This document shows positions 8,333 to 16,937 of a stretch of 64,000 nucleotides of DNA, one piece after another. A program made the position numbers and the translations under genes. The stretch's first letter is position 1; every line of letters starts with the position of its first letter. The stretch comes from Terriglobia bacterium (lineage in GTDB: Bacteria > Acidobacteriota > Terriglobia > Terriglobales > Acidobacteriaceae). Under the pieces are notes generated by a model. The model was not told the DNA's origin. It worked only from the letters and a program-made list of their open reading frames with translations, and ran no database searches. Where the stretch lies: NCBI GenBank assembly GCA_020072815.1, contig JAIQGE010000021.1, forward strand, positions 1-64,000. Reading direction: 5' to 3'.

Positions 8333-9574
8333 ATGAAAGCCTGCGTGGCGCGTGCACGTGCAATCCGGTTCGTCCTGTTTCTTTTGACCGCTAGCTCGCT
8401 GTTGGCCGCACAGACCCAGACGTTTGATCTTGTCTCCTTCACGCCGCCCGCGGGTTGGGCTGCCTCCCAGGACAGCGACCATGTCGTATTCACCTTCATT
8501 GACAACGCGGCCAAAACCTTCGTGATGCTGGCGGTGTACAACAGCGCGCCGGGATCGGGCGATGCCGAAAAAGATTTTGTGAGCGAATGGAAAGACGTGG
8601 TCGCCAAGAGCTTTTCCGCGGGCAGCGCCCCGGCATCGGCTGCCGGCCAGTCGCAGGGCGGGTTCAAGTTTCGCCAGGGCAGCGCGCAGGTCAAGCAGCA
8701 GAACGGCCAGCCAGCGTATGTCCGCCTCATGGTGTTTCCGGCAGGAAAGCGACGCTTCTCCGTGATGATGGTCGCCACCAACGAGAAAGCTCTGGAAGCG
8801 CGTCAAGCGGCGGCGCAATCTTTTCTGGACAGCATGAGACTGGTCGCGCCGACCGCGGCTTCCGCTCCCGCCCCTGCGTCTAGCAGCAGCGGAGCACGCA
8901 GCGGGCCCAGCGCCGCGCCGCGTCCCGGCAAAGGCCTCTCCGGAGTCTGGATGGGATTCAAGACCTATGTCGGCAACTACGAGCCGCAACCGCGCTGGTA
9001 CACCTTTTACGATGACGGCCAGATCTTTGAAGACATTCCGCGTGCGGGCTTTTTGGGATTTGATCGCAGCGCCAGCCAGTCCGATTCCGGCCAGCGCAGC
9101 TACTGGGGTACGTACAGCTTCTCGAACAGCTCCGGCTCCATCACCAAACCCGGCGTGAAATATCCTGAGGCGCTGCAGAGCGAAGGCGCCGGAAAACTCA
9201 AGATTGACAGCGCCCACTTTTACCTTTGCCAGTCCGTGGACGGCCTTCGCTTGCAAGGCGCGTGGACCAGCCTGGCCAATCCCAACGATCCTGATCTTGA
9301 CCGCTGGCCGGTGGGGAAGAGGCCGATCTTCCGGTTTTCGAGCGACGGAAAATTCGCGGATGAGGGCGTGTTCGCCACTTTCTTGAAGTCGGGCGACCCG
9401 CGCCAGGACGCCGCCGGCACGGGAACCTATGAGATTCGCGACTTCACGTTGATCCTTCGATTCTCGGATGGCCGCGTGAAGCAGTTGGCGATTACCGCCA
9501 TGCTGGGCGCGAATGCGGCGGCGTCGAATGACACGCTGTACATCGCCCGCAGCCGGTTCCAGAAGAGGAAGTAG
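8333..9574 (+). CDS. Exported protein of unknown function
   Basis: A 413-residue protein with a clear signal peptide (basic MKACVARARAIRF, hydrophobic core, cleavage near LLAAQTQ). TGGAGG at 8323-8328 is four bases from the ATG. The first half (about 25-170) has the look of a domain that measures damage or fit to a secreted substrate (SFTPPAGWAASQDSDHVVFT), like PsbP/DUF1795-type domains. A Ser/Ala/Pro-rich linker (about 180-205) leads to a C-terminal half beginning GLSGVWMGFKTYVGNYEPQP, a lipocalin-like beta-rich segment. No catalytic motif was recognised. Confidence 0.7.
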   Translation: MKACVARARAIRFVLFLLTASSLLAAQTQTFDLVSFTPPAGWAASQDSDHVVFTFIDNAAKTFVMLAVYNSAPGSGDAEKDFVSEWKDVVAKSFSAGSAPASAAGQSQGGFKFRQGSAQVKQQNGQPAYVRLMVFPAGKRRFSVMMVATNEKALEARQAAAQSFLDSMRLVAPTAASAPAPASSSSGARSGPSAAPRPGKGLSGVWMGFKTYVGNYEPQPRWYTFYDDGQIFEDIPRAGFLGFDRSASQSDSGQRSYWGTYSFSNSSGSITKPGVKYPEALQSEGAGKLKIDSAHFYLCQSVDGLRLQGAWTSLANPNDPDLDRWPVGKRPIFRFSSDGKFADEGVFATFLKSGDPRQDAAGTGTYEIRDFTLILRFSDGRVKQLAITAMLGANAAASNDTLYIARSRFQKRK

Positions 9575-9631
9575 GCGTCGGCCGAGGAATGATCGCAGGA
9601 AAGAGCCGAGTCTGCCCGACGGGTGGCCCCT

Positions 9632-9660
9632 TTGTCTCCCCGGCAACTAGCCTTTATACT
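9632..9660 (+). promoter_or_regulatory. Promoter predicting a leaderless nuoI transcript
   Basis: TTGTCT (9632-9637, 4 of 6), a 17-base spacer and TATACT (9655-9660, 5 of 6). The expected start point, 7 bases after the -10 box, is 9667, the A of the ATG. No Shine-Dalgarno is possible on such a transcript. Confidence 0.5.
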
Positions 9661-9666
9661 GTCCGC

Positions 9667-10128
9667 ATGTCCATATTCCGCGATATTTACGGGATTGCCA
9701 AGGGGATGTCCGTAACCTTCTTTGAGATGTTTCAGCCCACCATCGTGGAGGACTATCCCAACAAAAAGCTGCCCAACGAGGGCGCGGTGTTCCAGGAGCG
9801 CTTCCGCGGACTGCACGTCCTGCAGCGCGACGAAAACGGCCTGGAAAAGTGTGTAGCCTGTTTCCTGTGCGCGGCGGCGTGTCCTTCGAACTGCATCTAC
9901 ATTGAAGCCGCGGAGAATACGGAAGAGCATCGCATCAGCGGCGCCGAGCGTTACGCCAAGGTCTACAACATTGACTACAACCGCTGCATCTTCTGCGGTT
10001 ACTGCGTGGAAGCCTGCCCCACTGACGCCATCACCCACGGCCACGGCTTCAAACTGGCCACCTTCAACGCCAGCAACCTGGTGTATCGCAAAGAACAACT
10101 GCTGACGAAAATCGAACCGGCGTCCTGA
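9667..10128 (+). CDS. nuoI: NuoI-like NADH-quinone oxidoreductase subunit I (2x 4Fe-4S)
   Basis: A 153-residue ferredoxin-type subunit carrying two [4Fe-4S] clusters that relay electrons from NADH towards quinone in complex I. The Cys motifs are CVACFLCAAACP and CIFCGYCVEACP, each the expected CxxCxxCxxxCP. The N-terminal amphipathic part (RDIYGIAKGMSVTFFEMF) is typical of NuoI. No other nuo gene is adjacent. An upstream in-frame extension to 9589 is open, but the ATG at 9667 matches the family start. Confidence 0.9.
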   Translation: MSIFRDIYGIAKGMSVTFFEMFQPTIVEDYPNKKLPNEGAVFQERFRGLHVLQRDENGLEKCVACFLCAAACPSNCIYIEAAENTEEHRISGAERYAKVYNIDYNRCIFCGYCVEACPTDAITHGHGFKLATFNASNLVYRKEQLLTKIEPAS

Positions 10129-10134
10129 AGGACG

Positions 10135-10179
10135 CATCGCCGCCATCGCGCGCCATCGCCGTCATCGCGCGTCATCGGG
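10135..10179 (-). repeat. GATCACGGCGAT-family repeat, left copy
   Basis: Tandem GATG(A/G)CG words read on the minus strand, starting with TCCCGATGACG at 10179. An inverted partner starting with the same TCCCGATGACG lies at 10688-10733. The two copies flank the four-helix-bundle gene. Confidence 0.6.
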
Positions 10180-10226
10180 AAAGCAAGGCCCCAAGGGCCT
10201 AGCCAATGAAAGCCTGTGTCCAGGCA

Positions 10227-10583
10227 TCATTCTCTCGCCGTGCGACGAGACGCAGCAAAGATGGCAAGCAATTGGTTGGCTTCAGAGAGCAAGTTCATGA
10301 GCTTGGAGGCTTTCATAAGGCCGCTTTCCGACAAGAGTTCCAGCCAGAACACTGTTTCGTCTGCTTCTTCCACAACGACTCCCAATTTGGCGATAAACTC
10401 AGCCTTCGATCGCGACCTGCCCGCAGCCCGGTAGTTCGCGCCCACACTCGTCCCTGAACGCAAGATCTGTTGGGCAATGACGTTGGCTTCACGGGAATGC
10501 GGGAGCGACTGTGACATCCTGATGAGCCGCAACGCAAAAAGCTTGGTTCTCGCTTTCAATTCTTCGTGCTTGTCTGTGTCCAT
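10227..10583 (-). CDS. Four-helix-bundle protein (23S rRNA intervening-sequence protein family)
   Basis: A 118-residue protein of the four-helix-bundle/IVP family (TIGR02436), first known from open reading frames in 23S rRNA intervening sequences and now seen scattered through genomes. Typical segments are LRSGTSVGANYRAAGRSRSKAEF and EADETVFWLELL (both quoted in part). The ATG is at 10583. The gene lies between inverted copies of a GATCACGGCGAT-type repeat, and a short tandem repeat sits just upstream. The biochemical role of the family is unknown. Confidence 0.85.
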   Translation of the reverse strand: MDTDKHEELKARTKLFALRLIRMSQSLPHSREANVIAQQILRSGTSVGANYRAAGRSRSKAEFIAKLGVVVEEADETVFWLELLSESGLMKASKLMNLLSEANQLLAIFAASRRTARE

Positions 10584-10600
10584 CTTTCAATTTTCCTCTG

Positions 10601-10661
10601 GATTCACTCGGCCTTTGGACTCACTCGACCTTGGATTCACTCGACTCTTGGATTCAACGAC
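10601..10661. repeat. Degenerate tandem repeat (GGATTCACTCGACCTT)
   Basis: Four consecutive variants of a 15-17-base word (GGATTCACTCGGCCTTT, GGACTCACTCGACCTT, GGATTCACTCGACTCTT, GGATTCAACGACCTT) upstream of the four-helix-bundle gene. No coding role is seen. Confidence 0.7.
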
Positions 10662-10687
10662 CTTGAGGGTGGTCCTTAACCGCAGTC

Positions 10688-10733
10688 TCCCGATGACGGC
10701 GATGTCGGCGATCACGCGCGATCACGGCGATCT
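10688..10733 (+). repeat. GATCACGGCGAT-family repeat, right copy
   Basis: TCCCGATGACGGCGATG followed by TCGGCGATCACG and CGCGATCACGGCGATC. It is inverted relative to the copy at 10135-10179 and closely related to a copy between the two lspA genes (54984-55013). Confidence 0.65.
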
Positions 10734-10741
10734 CTCGAAGC

Positions 10742-11455
10742 TCACGGTTTCATCGTCGGCCTGATAACCACCTCGCTGGCAAACGAATTGGGCGACTGCG
10801 TCACCAGCATGCCCACCACGTGGCCAATGTCGTCGGGCTGTAGCATCTTTGCGGGGTCTTTGCCTTCGTGCGGAGAGAGTTCCGTGTTGGTGGAGCCGGG
10901 GCAGACCACGGACACGCGGATGTTGTGCCCGCGCAGCTCTTCCGCCGCCGAGTAAGATAGTCCATTCAATCCCCACTTGGACGCCGCATACACTGCCGCG
11001 TTGGGCAGCGGGTTTTTGCTGGCGATGGACGAGATGTTCACGATATGCCCGCCGCCGCTGGCGATCAAAAGCGGCGCAAAAGCGCGAATGGTGTAGAACA
11101 CTCCGCGCAAATTGGTGTTCATAGTATTGTCCCAGGCTTCCAGGGAGGTCCGGTGCAGAGCCTGGCCATAGCAGGCGATTCCGGCGTTGTTGACCAGAAT
11201 GTCCAGGCGGCCAAAGGTCCTGTGCACCCGCTCCGCCAGCGCGGCCACGGAAGCCCAATCGGCTACGTTGCAGGGCAGGGCTTCGCATTGTCCTCCGGCG
11301 GAGCGGACTTGCCGAGCGGTGTCTTCCAGGTGGGCCACGGTCCGGCCGCACACCACCACGGTTGCGCCCAGGGCGGCCAGCCGCCGGGCGATGCCCGCGC
11401 CAATCCCGCGGCCGCCCCCGGTGATGACAGCGATTTTCTGCGCAAGTTCCAGCAT
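10742..11455 (-). CDS. Short-chain dehydrogenase/reductase
   Basis: A 237-residue classical SDR that uses NAD(P)H to interconvert alcohols and ketones. The cofactor motif is ITGGGRGIGAG, followed by ILVNNAG, the catalytic Ser in NISSIAS and YAASKWGL with the Tyr and Lys. The ATG at 11455 has an AAAGGAG nine to ten bases upstream, so it is preferred over an in-frame start at 11515 whose extra residues look non-native. The substrate is unknown; FabG-like activity is possible, but no fatty-acid genes adjoin. Confidence 0.88.
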   Translation of the reverse strand: MLELAQKIAVITGGGRGIGAGIARRLAALGATVVVCGRTVAHLEDTARQVRSAGGQCEALPCNVADWASVAALAERVHRTFGRLDILVNNAGIACYGQALHRTSLEAWDNTMNTNLRGVFYTIRAFAPLLIASGGGHIVNISSIASKNPLPNAAVYAASKWGLNGLSYSAAEELRGHNIRVSVVCPGSTNTELSPHEGKDPAKMLQPDDIGHVVGMLVTQSPNSFASEVVIRPTMKP

Positions 11456-11644
11456 GGCTTGAATCTCCTTTGGCTTCGTGCCCCAACTCCCTGGAATTTT
11501 ACCGGGAACATTCAAGGTACGTTAAGTGTCTTTAGTCGGGGCGCAGTGCGTTTATTATGTAGGAACGCCTCTCACTTGGCGGGCGGGATAACGTTTCGCC
11601 GGGAATTTGCATCTGAGAAGTAAACCAGCATTTTCTGACGCTGC

Positions 11645-11675
11645 TTGCCCAAAAGTGGGGATAGTCTTTTATAAT
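11645..11675 (+). promoter_or_regulatory. Putative promoter in the 11456-11787 spacer
   Basis: A perfect TATAAT at 11670-11675 with TTGCCC (4 of 6) at 11645-11650 and a 19-base spacer. Transcription would begin near 11682, leaving a leader of about 105 bases before the TPR gene. Nothing else was recognised in this 332-base spacer. Confidence 0.5.
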
Positions 11676-11787
11676 CCGTGGCTCAGATTGTTCTTATTCA
11701 GGCAAGCCAGTTTTCGGCTGGGCGGCGCTCAGGTGCGTCCGGTCCGAACAAAATCCGGCAGAGATGGATTGAAGGAGCGATAGCCAA

Positions 11788-13125
11788 ATGAAAAAAGTGC
11801 TTGTCACATTCGTGCTGGCGCTAATTGCGGGTACCCTGGCGCAAGCCACGGCGCAAACCCCTGCGGGTTCTGATCAGCAGAATATCCCTACCAACCAGAA
11901 AGTCATCAAAGACCCGGCGGAGTACAACGCCTACATCGCGGCGTTGAACACCCAGGACCAGGCGGCCAAAGGCGCCTTGATGGAAGCCTTTGTGAAGCAG
12001 TATCCGCAGAGCATCGTGAAGCTGGAAGCGCTGCAGGAAGCCATGGCGGCGTACCAGGCGGCCGGCAACCAAGCCAAGGTCAGGGAACTGGCGAAGCGGA
12101 TTCTGGTGGAGGACGCCAAGAATGTTCGCGCCCTGGCCATCGTCACCTTCTTTGACCGCTCTGAAGCCAAGACCCCGGACGATTTCGCAAAAGTCAAAAC
12201 GGAAGCTGAGCAGGGGCTGGATTCGCTGGGCTCCTGGACCAAGCCGGAGGGCGTATCGGACGCCGACTTTGACAAGCAGAAGACCCAGATGAAGATCATC
12301 TTCGCTGGGGCCGCCGGATTCGCCTCTCTGCAGACCAAGGACTTCGCTGGCGCTGCCAAACATCTGCAAGTCGCCCTGCAGGTGGACCCCAGCAACCTGG
12401 AGGCGTGCTACCAGCTTGGCATCGCATACCTGAAGTCAACTCCGTTGGATAAGAGAGGCTTTTGGTACGTGGCCAAGGCGTACGGCATCGCCAAAGCCGC
12501 CAACAACGCCGCCGGCGCCAACGTTGTGAACCAAAACGGCCTCGCCGAATACAAGAGATACCACGGCGGCGCCGATGGCTGGGAAGCATTCCGCGACGCT
12601 GCCGGCGCTCAGAGCGCGCCACCGGCGGAAATCGCGGTGACGCCGGCCCCCACGCCGCAGGAAATCGCCTGCAAGGCGGTCCAGGACAACGACCCGGCCA
12701 CCCTGTCGTTTGGCGACTGGGAGTTTATCCTGCAATACCGCGACTCCGGCGCGCAGTGCAACAAAGATGCTGCGGAAAAAGTTTGGACAGCCATCCAGAA
12801 CAAGCAAAAGGATTCCAAAGGCGAGCAGGCCAAGCTGAAAATACCAATCAAGGTGATTTCTGCGACGGAAGGGACCATTGAAGCTGCGATCACTGAAGAT
12901 AACCAGCAGGCCAACAAAGCGGACCTCCACGTGGTGATGGAAAAACCCATGACCACGGCCCAAATCCCCGCGGCCGGCGCAACCATTGAACTGATCGGCG
13001 TGATCTCCGAGTACACGCCCAGCCCGTTCATGTTCACCATGAGCCACGGCGAATTGCCGGCAGCCGCCAAGCCCAAACCCAAGCCTCCGGTCAGGAAACC
13101 GGTGCCGCATACGAAGAAGAAATAG
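11788..13125 (+). CDS. Exported TPR-containing protein
   Basis: A 445-residue protein with a signal peptide (KKVLVTFVLALIAGTLAQATAQ). Residues from about 40 to 260 contain TPR-like helical pairs (for example HLQVALQVDPSNLEACYQLGIAYL). The C-terminal part after a Pro-rich hinge (about 290-445) is an uncharacterised beta-rich domain ending in a Lys/Pro tail (KPKPKPPVRKPVPHTKKK). AAGGAG at 11772-11777 is ten bases from the ATG. The gene stands alone between a promoter and a strong terminator. The TPRs suggest a periplasmic scaffold; the partner is unknown. Confidence 0.8.
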   Translation: MKKVLVTFVLALIAGTLAQATAQTPAGSDQQNIPTNQKVIKDPAEYNAYIAALNTQDQAAKGALMEAFVKQYPQSIVKLEALQEAMAAYQAAGNQAKVRELAKRILVEDAKNVRALAIVTFFDRSEAKTPDDFAKVKTEAEQGLDSLGSWTKPEGVSDADFDKQKTQMKIIFAGAAGFASLQTKDFAGAAKHLQVALQVDPSNLEACYQLGIAYLKSTPLDKRGFWYVAKAYGIAKAANNAAGANVVNQNGLAEYKRYHGGADGWEAFRDAAGAQSAPPAEIAVTPAPTPQEIACKAVQDNDPATLSFGDWEFILQYRDSGAQCNKDAAEKVWTAIQNKQKDSKGEQAKLKIPIKVISATEGTIEAAITEDNQQANKADLHVVMEKPMTTAQIPAAGATIELIGVISEYTPSPFMFTMSHGELPAAAKPKPKPPVRKPVPHTKKK

Positions 13126-13143
13126 ACAGATCTATTCTTGAAG

Positions 13144-13174
13144 AAGGGCAGCCCGTGTGGGCTGCCCTTTTCTC
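13144..13174 (+). terminator. Strong intrinsic terminator after the TPR gene
   Basis: AAGGGCAGCCC (13144-13154), loop GTGT and GGGCTGCCCTT (13159-13169) form a perfect 11-bp stem followed by TTCTCTT. It lies 18 bases after the stop codon and can also serve the convergent ymdB gene. Confidence 0.9.
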
Positions 13175-13193
13175 TTGAAACTGGGAAGCTTTA

Positions 13194-13991
13194 TTATTCG
13201 CCCAGCATCAGCCGCTGAATCGTCCGGGCGCGGCCGGTGCTTTCGTCGCAATCAATCAGCACCGCGCAGAATCGCGGGTCGCCTTTGGCTGCTTCGAATC
13301 GTCCGGGCAGTCCGAAAAGAAACCGCTGCAGGATCTGCTCTTTCTCCACGCCGATCACGCTGTCATACGGCCCGGTCATCCCCACGTCCGTCTGGTAGGC
13401 CGTGCCTTTGGGCAGCACGCGGTTGTCCGCCGTGGGGACATGAGTGTGCGTGCCCAGAACGGCGGTGACGCGCCCGTCGAGATACCAGCCCATGGCGATC
13501 TTTTCTGACGTGGCTTCCGCGTGAAAATCCACGATCACGATCTTCGCCGTGATTTGTTTGAGCAACGCATCCGCTTTGCGGAAAGGATCGTCATTGTCCG
13601 CCATGAAGACGCGGCCTTGCAGGTTGATCACCGCGTAGGCTTGCCCGTTGCGGGCGACGCCCTGATACCATCCCACTCCGGGAACACCTTCCGCATAGTT
13701 CGCCGGACGCAGCACGCGCCGCGCCTGGCTGTTGGGATTGCCGTTGGCGGAATTGAAATACTCAATGATCTCGCGCTTGTCCCAAACGTGGTTTCCCGTG
13801 GTCAGCACTTCACAGCCCAGGCCAAACAACTCTTCCGCGATCGACGGAGTCACGCCGAAGCCGCCCGCGGAGTTCTCCGCGTTGGCGATGATCAGCTCCA
13901 CTTTGTTGGTTTCCACCACGTGCGCCAGGTGGTCATGGACGATTCTGCGGCCGGCATTCCCAAAAATGTCGCCGATAAAGAGGATCTGCAT
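13194..13991 (-). CDS. ymdB: YmdB-type metallophosphoesterase (TIGR00282 family)
   Basis: A 265-residue calcineurin-like phosphoesterase of the YmdB family; the Bacillus and Deinococcus members hydrolyse 2',3'-cyclic nucleotides. Metal-binding motifs are QILFIGDIFGNAGR (Asp), IIANAENSAGGFG (Asn-Glu), LTTGNHVWD (Asn-His) and VIVDFHAEATSEK with AVLGTHTHVPTAD (His cluster). It is the last gene of a probable four-gene minus-strand run with the binding protein, anmK and nagZ. The ATG at 13991 is 83 bases after the preceding stop. Assignment is firm; the link to murein recycling is contextual only. Confidence 0.9.
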   Translation of the reverse strand: MQILFIGDIFGNAGRRIVHDHLAHVVETNKVELIIANAENSAGGFGVTPSIAEELFGLGCEVLTTGNHVWDKREIIEYFNSANGNPNSQARRVLRPANYAEGVPGVGWYQGVARNGQAYAVINLQGRVFMADNDDPFRKADALLKQITAKIVIVDFHAEATSEKIAMGWYLDGRVTAVLGTHTHVPTADNRVLPKGTAYQTDVGMTGPYDSVIGVEKEQILQRFLFGLPGRFEAAKGDPRFCAVLIDCDESTGRARTIQRLMLGE

Positions 13992-14074
13992 GAGTCTTTG
14001 ATACTACCATCTCCGCCCTGCGCACCCGCCAGTTGCGAACGCAGGCAACGCCACGCTTCGCGGCCAGCCGGCTT

Positions 14075-15595
14075 TCAGCGCGACCACTCAACCTCGGTCA
14101 GAAAATCGTAATTGCCGGAAGGCTGCGGATGCACGTTGCGCACCCGCGTGGAATGCACCATCACGTTGTCCATGTACCAGAAATCAATGTAGGGAAGCTC
14201 CCGCGCCAGGATCTGCTGCACGTCGTGGTAAATCTGCTTGCGCCTGGCTTGGTCCACGGTCTTGCGGCCTTCGTCAATCAACTGGTCCACCTGCGGATTG
14301 GAATAGTAACCGCGGTTGGCGCGCTTGGGCGGGAAGCTGCCGGAATAGAAAACGTACTCGAAGATGTCCGGGTCCTGGTTGCTGCCACCCACCCAGCGCA
14401 GTGAATAAAGTTGGAACGAACCCTTGGTGATGTCGGAATAAAAGGTGCCAAACTCAAAGCTGCGAATGTCCAGGGCGATTCCCACTTCGCGCAACTGCTG
14501 CTGCAATACCGCAGCCAGAATCCGCGTGGTCTCTTCCGTGGACGTCTTCATCGTGAGATGAAAACGGACGCCGTCCGGGCCGTGGGGAAATCCGGCGGCG
14601 TCGAGCAGGGCATTGGCCTTTTCCGGAGAACGCGGATAATGGGCCACGTCACTGGAATACGCCCAGTGCTGCGGAGGAAGCACGCTGTCCGCCAGCCGCC
14701 CGTAACCGCCAAAGAGCGCCTGCAATATGATGTCGCGATCAATGGCGTAGGCCAGCGCCTGGCGTACGCGAACGTCTTTGAGAATGGGATCCCGCAAATT
14801 GAAGGCCAGATACACCAGTCCGGTCCCCGGTTCCCGCACCACCGCAAGGTTGCGTTCACGGCGCAGGGTGTTCACCAGGTCAGCAGTGAGCGAGTTAGGA
14901 GGCGTGAGATCAGCGCTCCCCTTTCGCAGTTCAAGCGCGCGCGTGGTGGTATCCAGCACCACGGCAAAGCGTACGCGGGCGACCTTGGCGGGCGTGGCCC
15001 AGTACGTGTCATTGCGCTCAAGAATTACCTCGCGGTCGGGCTCCTGGCTGACAAAGCGAAACGGCCCAGAACCAACCGGCTTGCTGGTGACCTCTTTGCC
15101 GCTGCCGTAAGGCACAATGCCGAACGCGCCGTCACTCAAGCTCCACAGCAGGGTCGCGTCGGGTTCGCTCAGGCGGATGATGAGCGTGGCATCGTCCGGC
15201 GCTTCCACCGCGGACACATGCCGGTACGCGGCAGCGCGCAGGCTGACCACCGTCTTGTTCAGCAGGGAGTCCAGCGTCCATTTCACGTCGCGTGAAGTCA
15301 GCGCCCGCCCATCGTGAAAATGGATCCCTTTGCGCAGATGAAAGACGTAGGTCTGCGGATCGGGCGTCTCCCACTTTTCCGCCACCCAAGGCCGCAGGAC
15401 AAAGTGATCGTCTTTGCGGACGAGAGAATCAAAGATCAATCCGGCGATGCGTTCCGAGTAGGCGTCTGTCCCCACGCGTGGATCAAGGTTCGTCGGACTG
15501 TTCTCAATGATCATGACCAGCGTGTTGGGATCAGGATGGCCGGAGCAGGAGACGCACGGCGCGCTCACAGCGAAAAGCAAAAGTAATAACCACAA
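14075..15595 (-). CDS. ABC transporter substrate-binding protein, family 5 (peptide/oligopeptide)
   Basis: A solute-binding protein of the DppA/OppA class (SBP_bac_5), which captures peptides or similar solutes outside the inner membrane. The family signatures are IIENSPTNLDPRVGTDAYSE, FHLRKGIHFHDGRALTSRDV (in part) and DIILQALFGGYG. The TTG at 15595 is followed at once by a hydrophobic signal (WLLLLLFAVSAPCVSCSG) with Cys residues at the end, suggesting a lipoprotein. The frame stays open to 15799, but that part is repeat-derived (FNHRGHRGARK is a translated repeat), so I exclude it. No permease genes are adjacent. It lies downstream of anmK, so a murein-peptide ligand is possible but unproven. 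Confidence 0.85.
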   Translation of the reverse strand: MWLLLLLFAVSAPCVSCSGHPDPNTLVMIIENSPTNLDPRVGTDAYSERIAGLIFDSLVRKDDHFVLRPWVAEKWETPDPQTYVFHLRKGIHFHDGRALTSRDVKWTLDSLLNKTVVSLRAAAYRHVSAVEAPDDATLIIRLSEPDATLLWSLSDGAFGIVPYGSGKEVTSKPVGSGPFRFVSQEPDREVILERNDTYWATPAKVARVRFAVVLDTTTRALELRKGSADLTPPNSLTADLVNTLRRERNLAVVREPGTGLVYLAFNLRDPILKDVRVRQALAYAIDRDIILQALFGGYGRLADSVLPPQHWAYSSDVAHYPRSPEKANALLDAAGFPHGPDGVRFHLTMKTSTEETTRILAAVLQQQLREVGIALDIRSFEFGTFYSDITKGSFQLYSLRWVGGSNQDPDIFEYVFYSGSFPPKRANRGYYSNPQVDQLIDEGRKTVDQARRKQIYHDVQQILARELPYIDFWYMDNVMVHSTRVRNVHPQPSGNYDFLTEVEWSR

Positions 15596-15762
15596 AGGAC
15601 ACGAGAGCGCATTCTTCCAAAGTCCCGAACCCGCGGGTTCGGCGGGTGAGGGATCCCTATCGCCTCCATGATCGCGGCTCCTGACTGTTTGACCGCAAGA
15701 TTGCCGGGCCACATATGGATCTCTCCCCTTCGGCAAGCTCAGGGGCGAGATCTCAGAAAAAG

Positions 15763-15799
15763 ACTTCCGTGCTCCTCTGTGTCCTCTGTGGTTAAACAT
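15763..15799. repeat. ACGGAG/ACAGAGG-type repeat at the 3' end of anmK
   Basis: TTCCGTGCTCCTCTGTGTCCTCTGTGGTTAAA in parts: three near-copies of a CTCTGTG word. The same family occurs at 25491-25524 and 39351-39381. Its first bases overlap the last codons and stop of anmK (15792), and it makes a spurious N-terminal extension of the binding-protein frame. Confidence 0.65.
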
Positions 15800-16937
15800 A
15801 GGAGATCTTCCCCAGCACCCCTGCCCGCTTCGCTCCTGTTGCCGAAGGAATATTTCCCGGCTGGCGATGCCACGTCTGATATGCCAACACGGCGAAAGCC
15901 GCGGCCTCTTTGGCCTGGCTGGGGATCCCGAAGTCGTCCGTCGTCTTGAGCTTCAGGCCGAGAGCGCTGGCTTCTTCGGCCAGCATGCGCATCAGCGTGC
16001 GATTCTCCGTTCCTCCGCCGGAGACAATGTAGTCGCGGAAGCTGCCGCGCGGCAGGACAAATCTCTTGATCGCCTGCGCGATGGAGTGGGCAGTCAGCGC
16101 CGTGGCTGTGGCGGCGACGTCTTCTTTAGCGGCGCGGCCGCATCTGCGCAGAAACGCCCGGGCGTATTCGCGGCCAAACTCTTCGCGCCCTGCGGTCTTC
16201 GGTGGCCTCCGCGTGAAGTATGGGTTGCGCAGTGATTCTTCAAGCACCGCTTTAAGTATCTTCCCGCGCCCGGCGATTGCCCCGCCACGGTCAAACGGCT
16301 CGCCGAAGAGTGTCTGGGTGAGCTGGTCCATCAGCATGTTGCCGGGACCGGTATCAAAAGCCAGCACGTCTTCTGGAAGGGCGCCTGCGGGGATGGCCGT
16401 GAGGTTGGCGATGCCGCCAAGATTCTGCACGATCCTGCCTGCGCGGGCGTCGCGGAAAAGAGCATAGTCAAGAAAAGGAACCAGCGGCGCGCCTTTGCCG
16501 CCGGCGGCCATGTCGGCAGGGCGGAAGTCGGACACCACGGGCGCGCCTAGGCGGTGGGCGAGCACCGCTACTTCACCGGTCTGCCATGTGCAGGCGATCT
16601 TGCGTCCCAGATACGTCGCCGCTTCGCCCTGATGGTAGATGGTCTGGCCGTGGCAGCCGGCCAGATCAATGCGGCGAACCTTCAGGGCTTTTTGCGTGCG
16701 GCCCACCGCGTCAGCATAAAGCTCGCCGAGAAGAAAGTTGAGGCGCGAAAGTTCGGCAACGCTGATCTTGTCCGCATTCATGGCGCGAAGAATCGCCGAG
16801 CGCACCGGCGCAGGATACGCGAAGTGCCGGTGTCCCAGAAGCTTAAAGCGCAACTTGAAGCCTTGGCCGGAGAGGCGCACCAGCGCGACATCAATGCCGT
16901 CCGCCGACGTGCCGCTCATGATTCCGGCAACGATCAA
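15792..16937 (-). CDS. anmK: Anhydro-N-acetylmuramic acid kinase
   Basis: A 381-residue sugar kinase that converts cytosolic 1,6-anhydro-MurNAc to MurNAc-6-phosphate during peptidoglycan recycling. The N-terminal ATP-binding motif is VAGIMSGTSADGIDVALV. DLAGCHGQTIYHQGE, FDTGPGNMLMDQ and the late YIVSGGGTENRTLM block complete the ASKHA-type signature. The ATG overlaps the nagZ stop by four bases (ATGA), implying translational coupling with the enzyme that makes its substrate. The length matches E. coli AnmK (about 369). Confidence 0.95.
   Translation of the reverse strand: MIVAGIMSGTSADGIDVALVRLSGQGFKLRFKLLGHRHFAYPAPVRSAILRAMNADKISVAELSRLNFLLGELYADAVGRTQKALKVRRIDLAGCHGQTIYHQGEAATYLGRKIACTWQTGEVAVLAHRLGAPVVSDFRPADMAAGGKGAPLVPFLDYALFRDARAGRIVQNLGGIANLTAIPAGALPEDVLAFDTGPGNMLMDQLTQTLFGEPFDRGGAIAGRGKILKAVLEESLRNPYFTRRPPKTAGREEFGREYARAFLRRCGRAAKEDVAATATALTAHSIAQAIKRFVLPRGSFRDYIVSGGGTENRTLMRMLAEEASALGLKLKTTDDFGIPSQAKEAAAFAVLAYQTWHRQPGNIPSATGAKRAGVLGKISYV

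Noticed and set aside
15595-15799. The N-terminal extension of the substrate-binding protein
   Set aside because: It translates a repeat (His-Arg-Gly motif) and a non-conserved segment; the signal peptide begins after the TTG at 15595.
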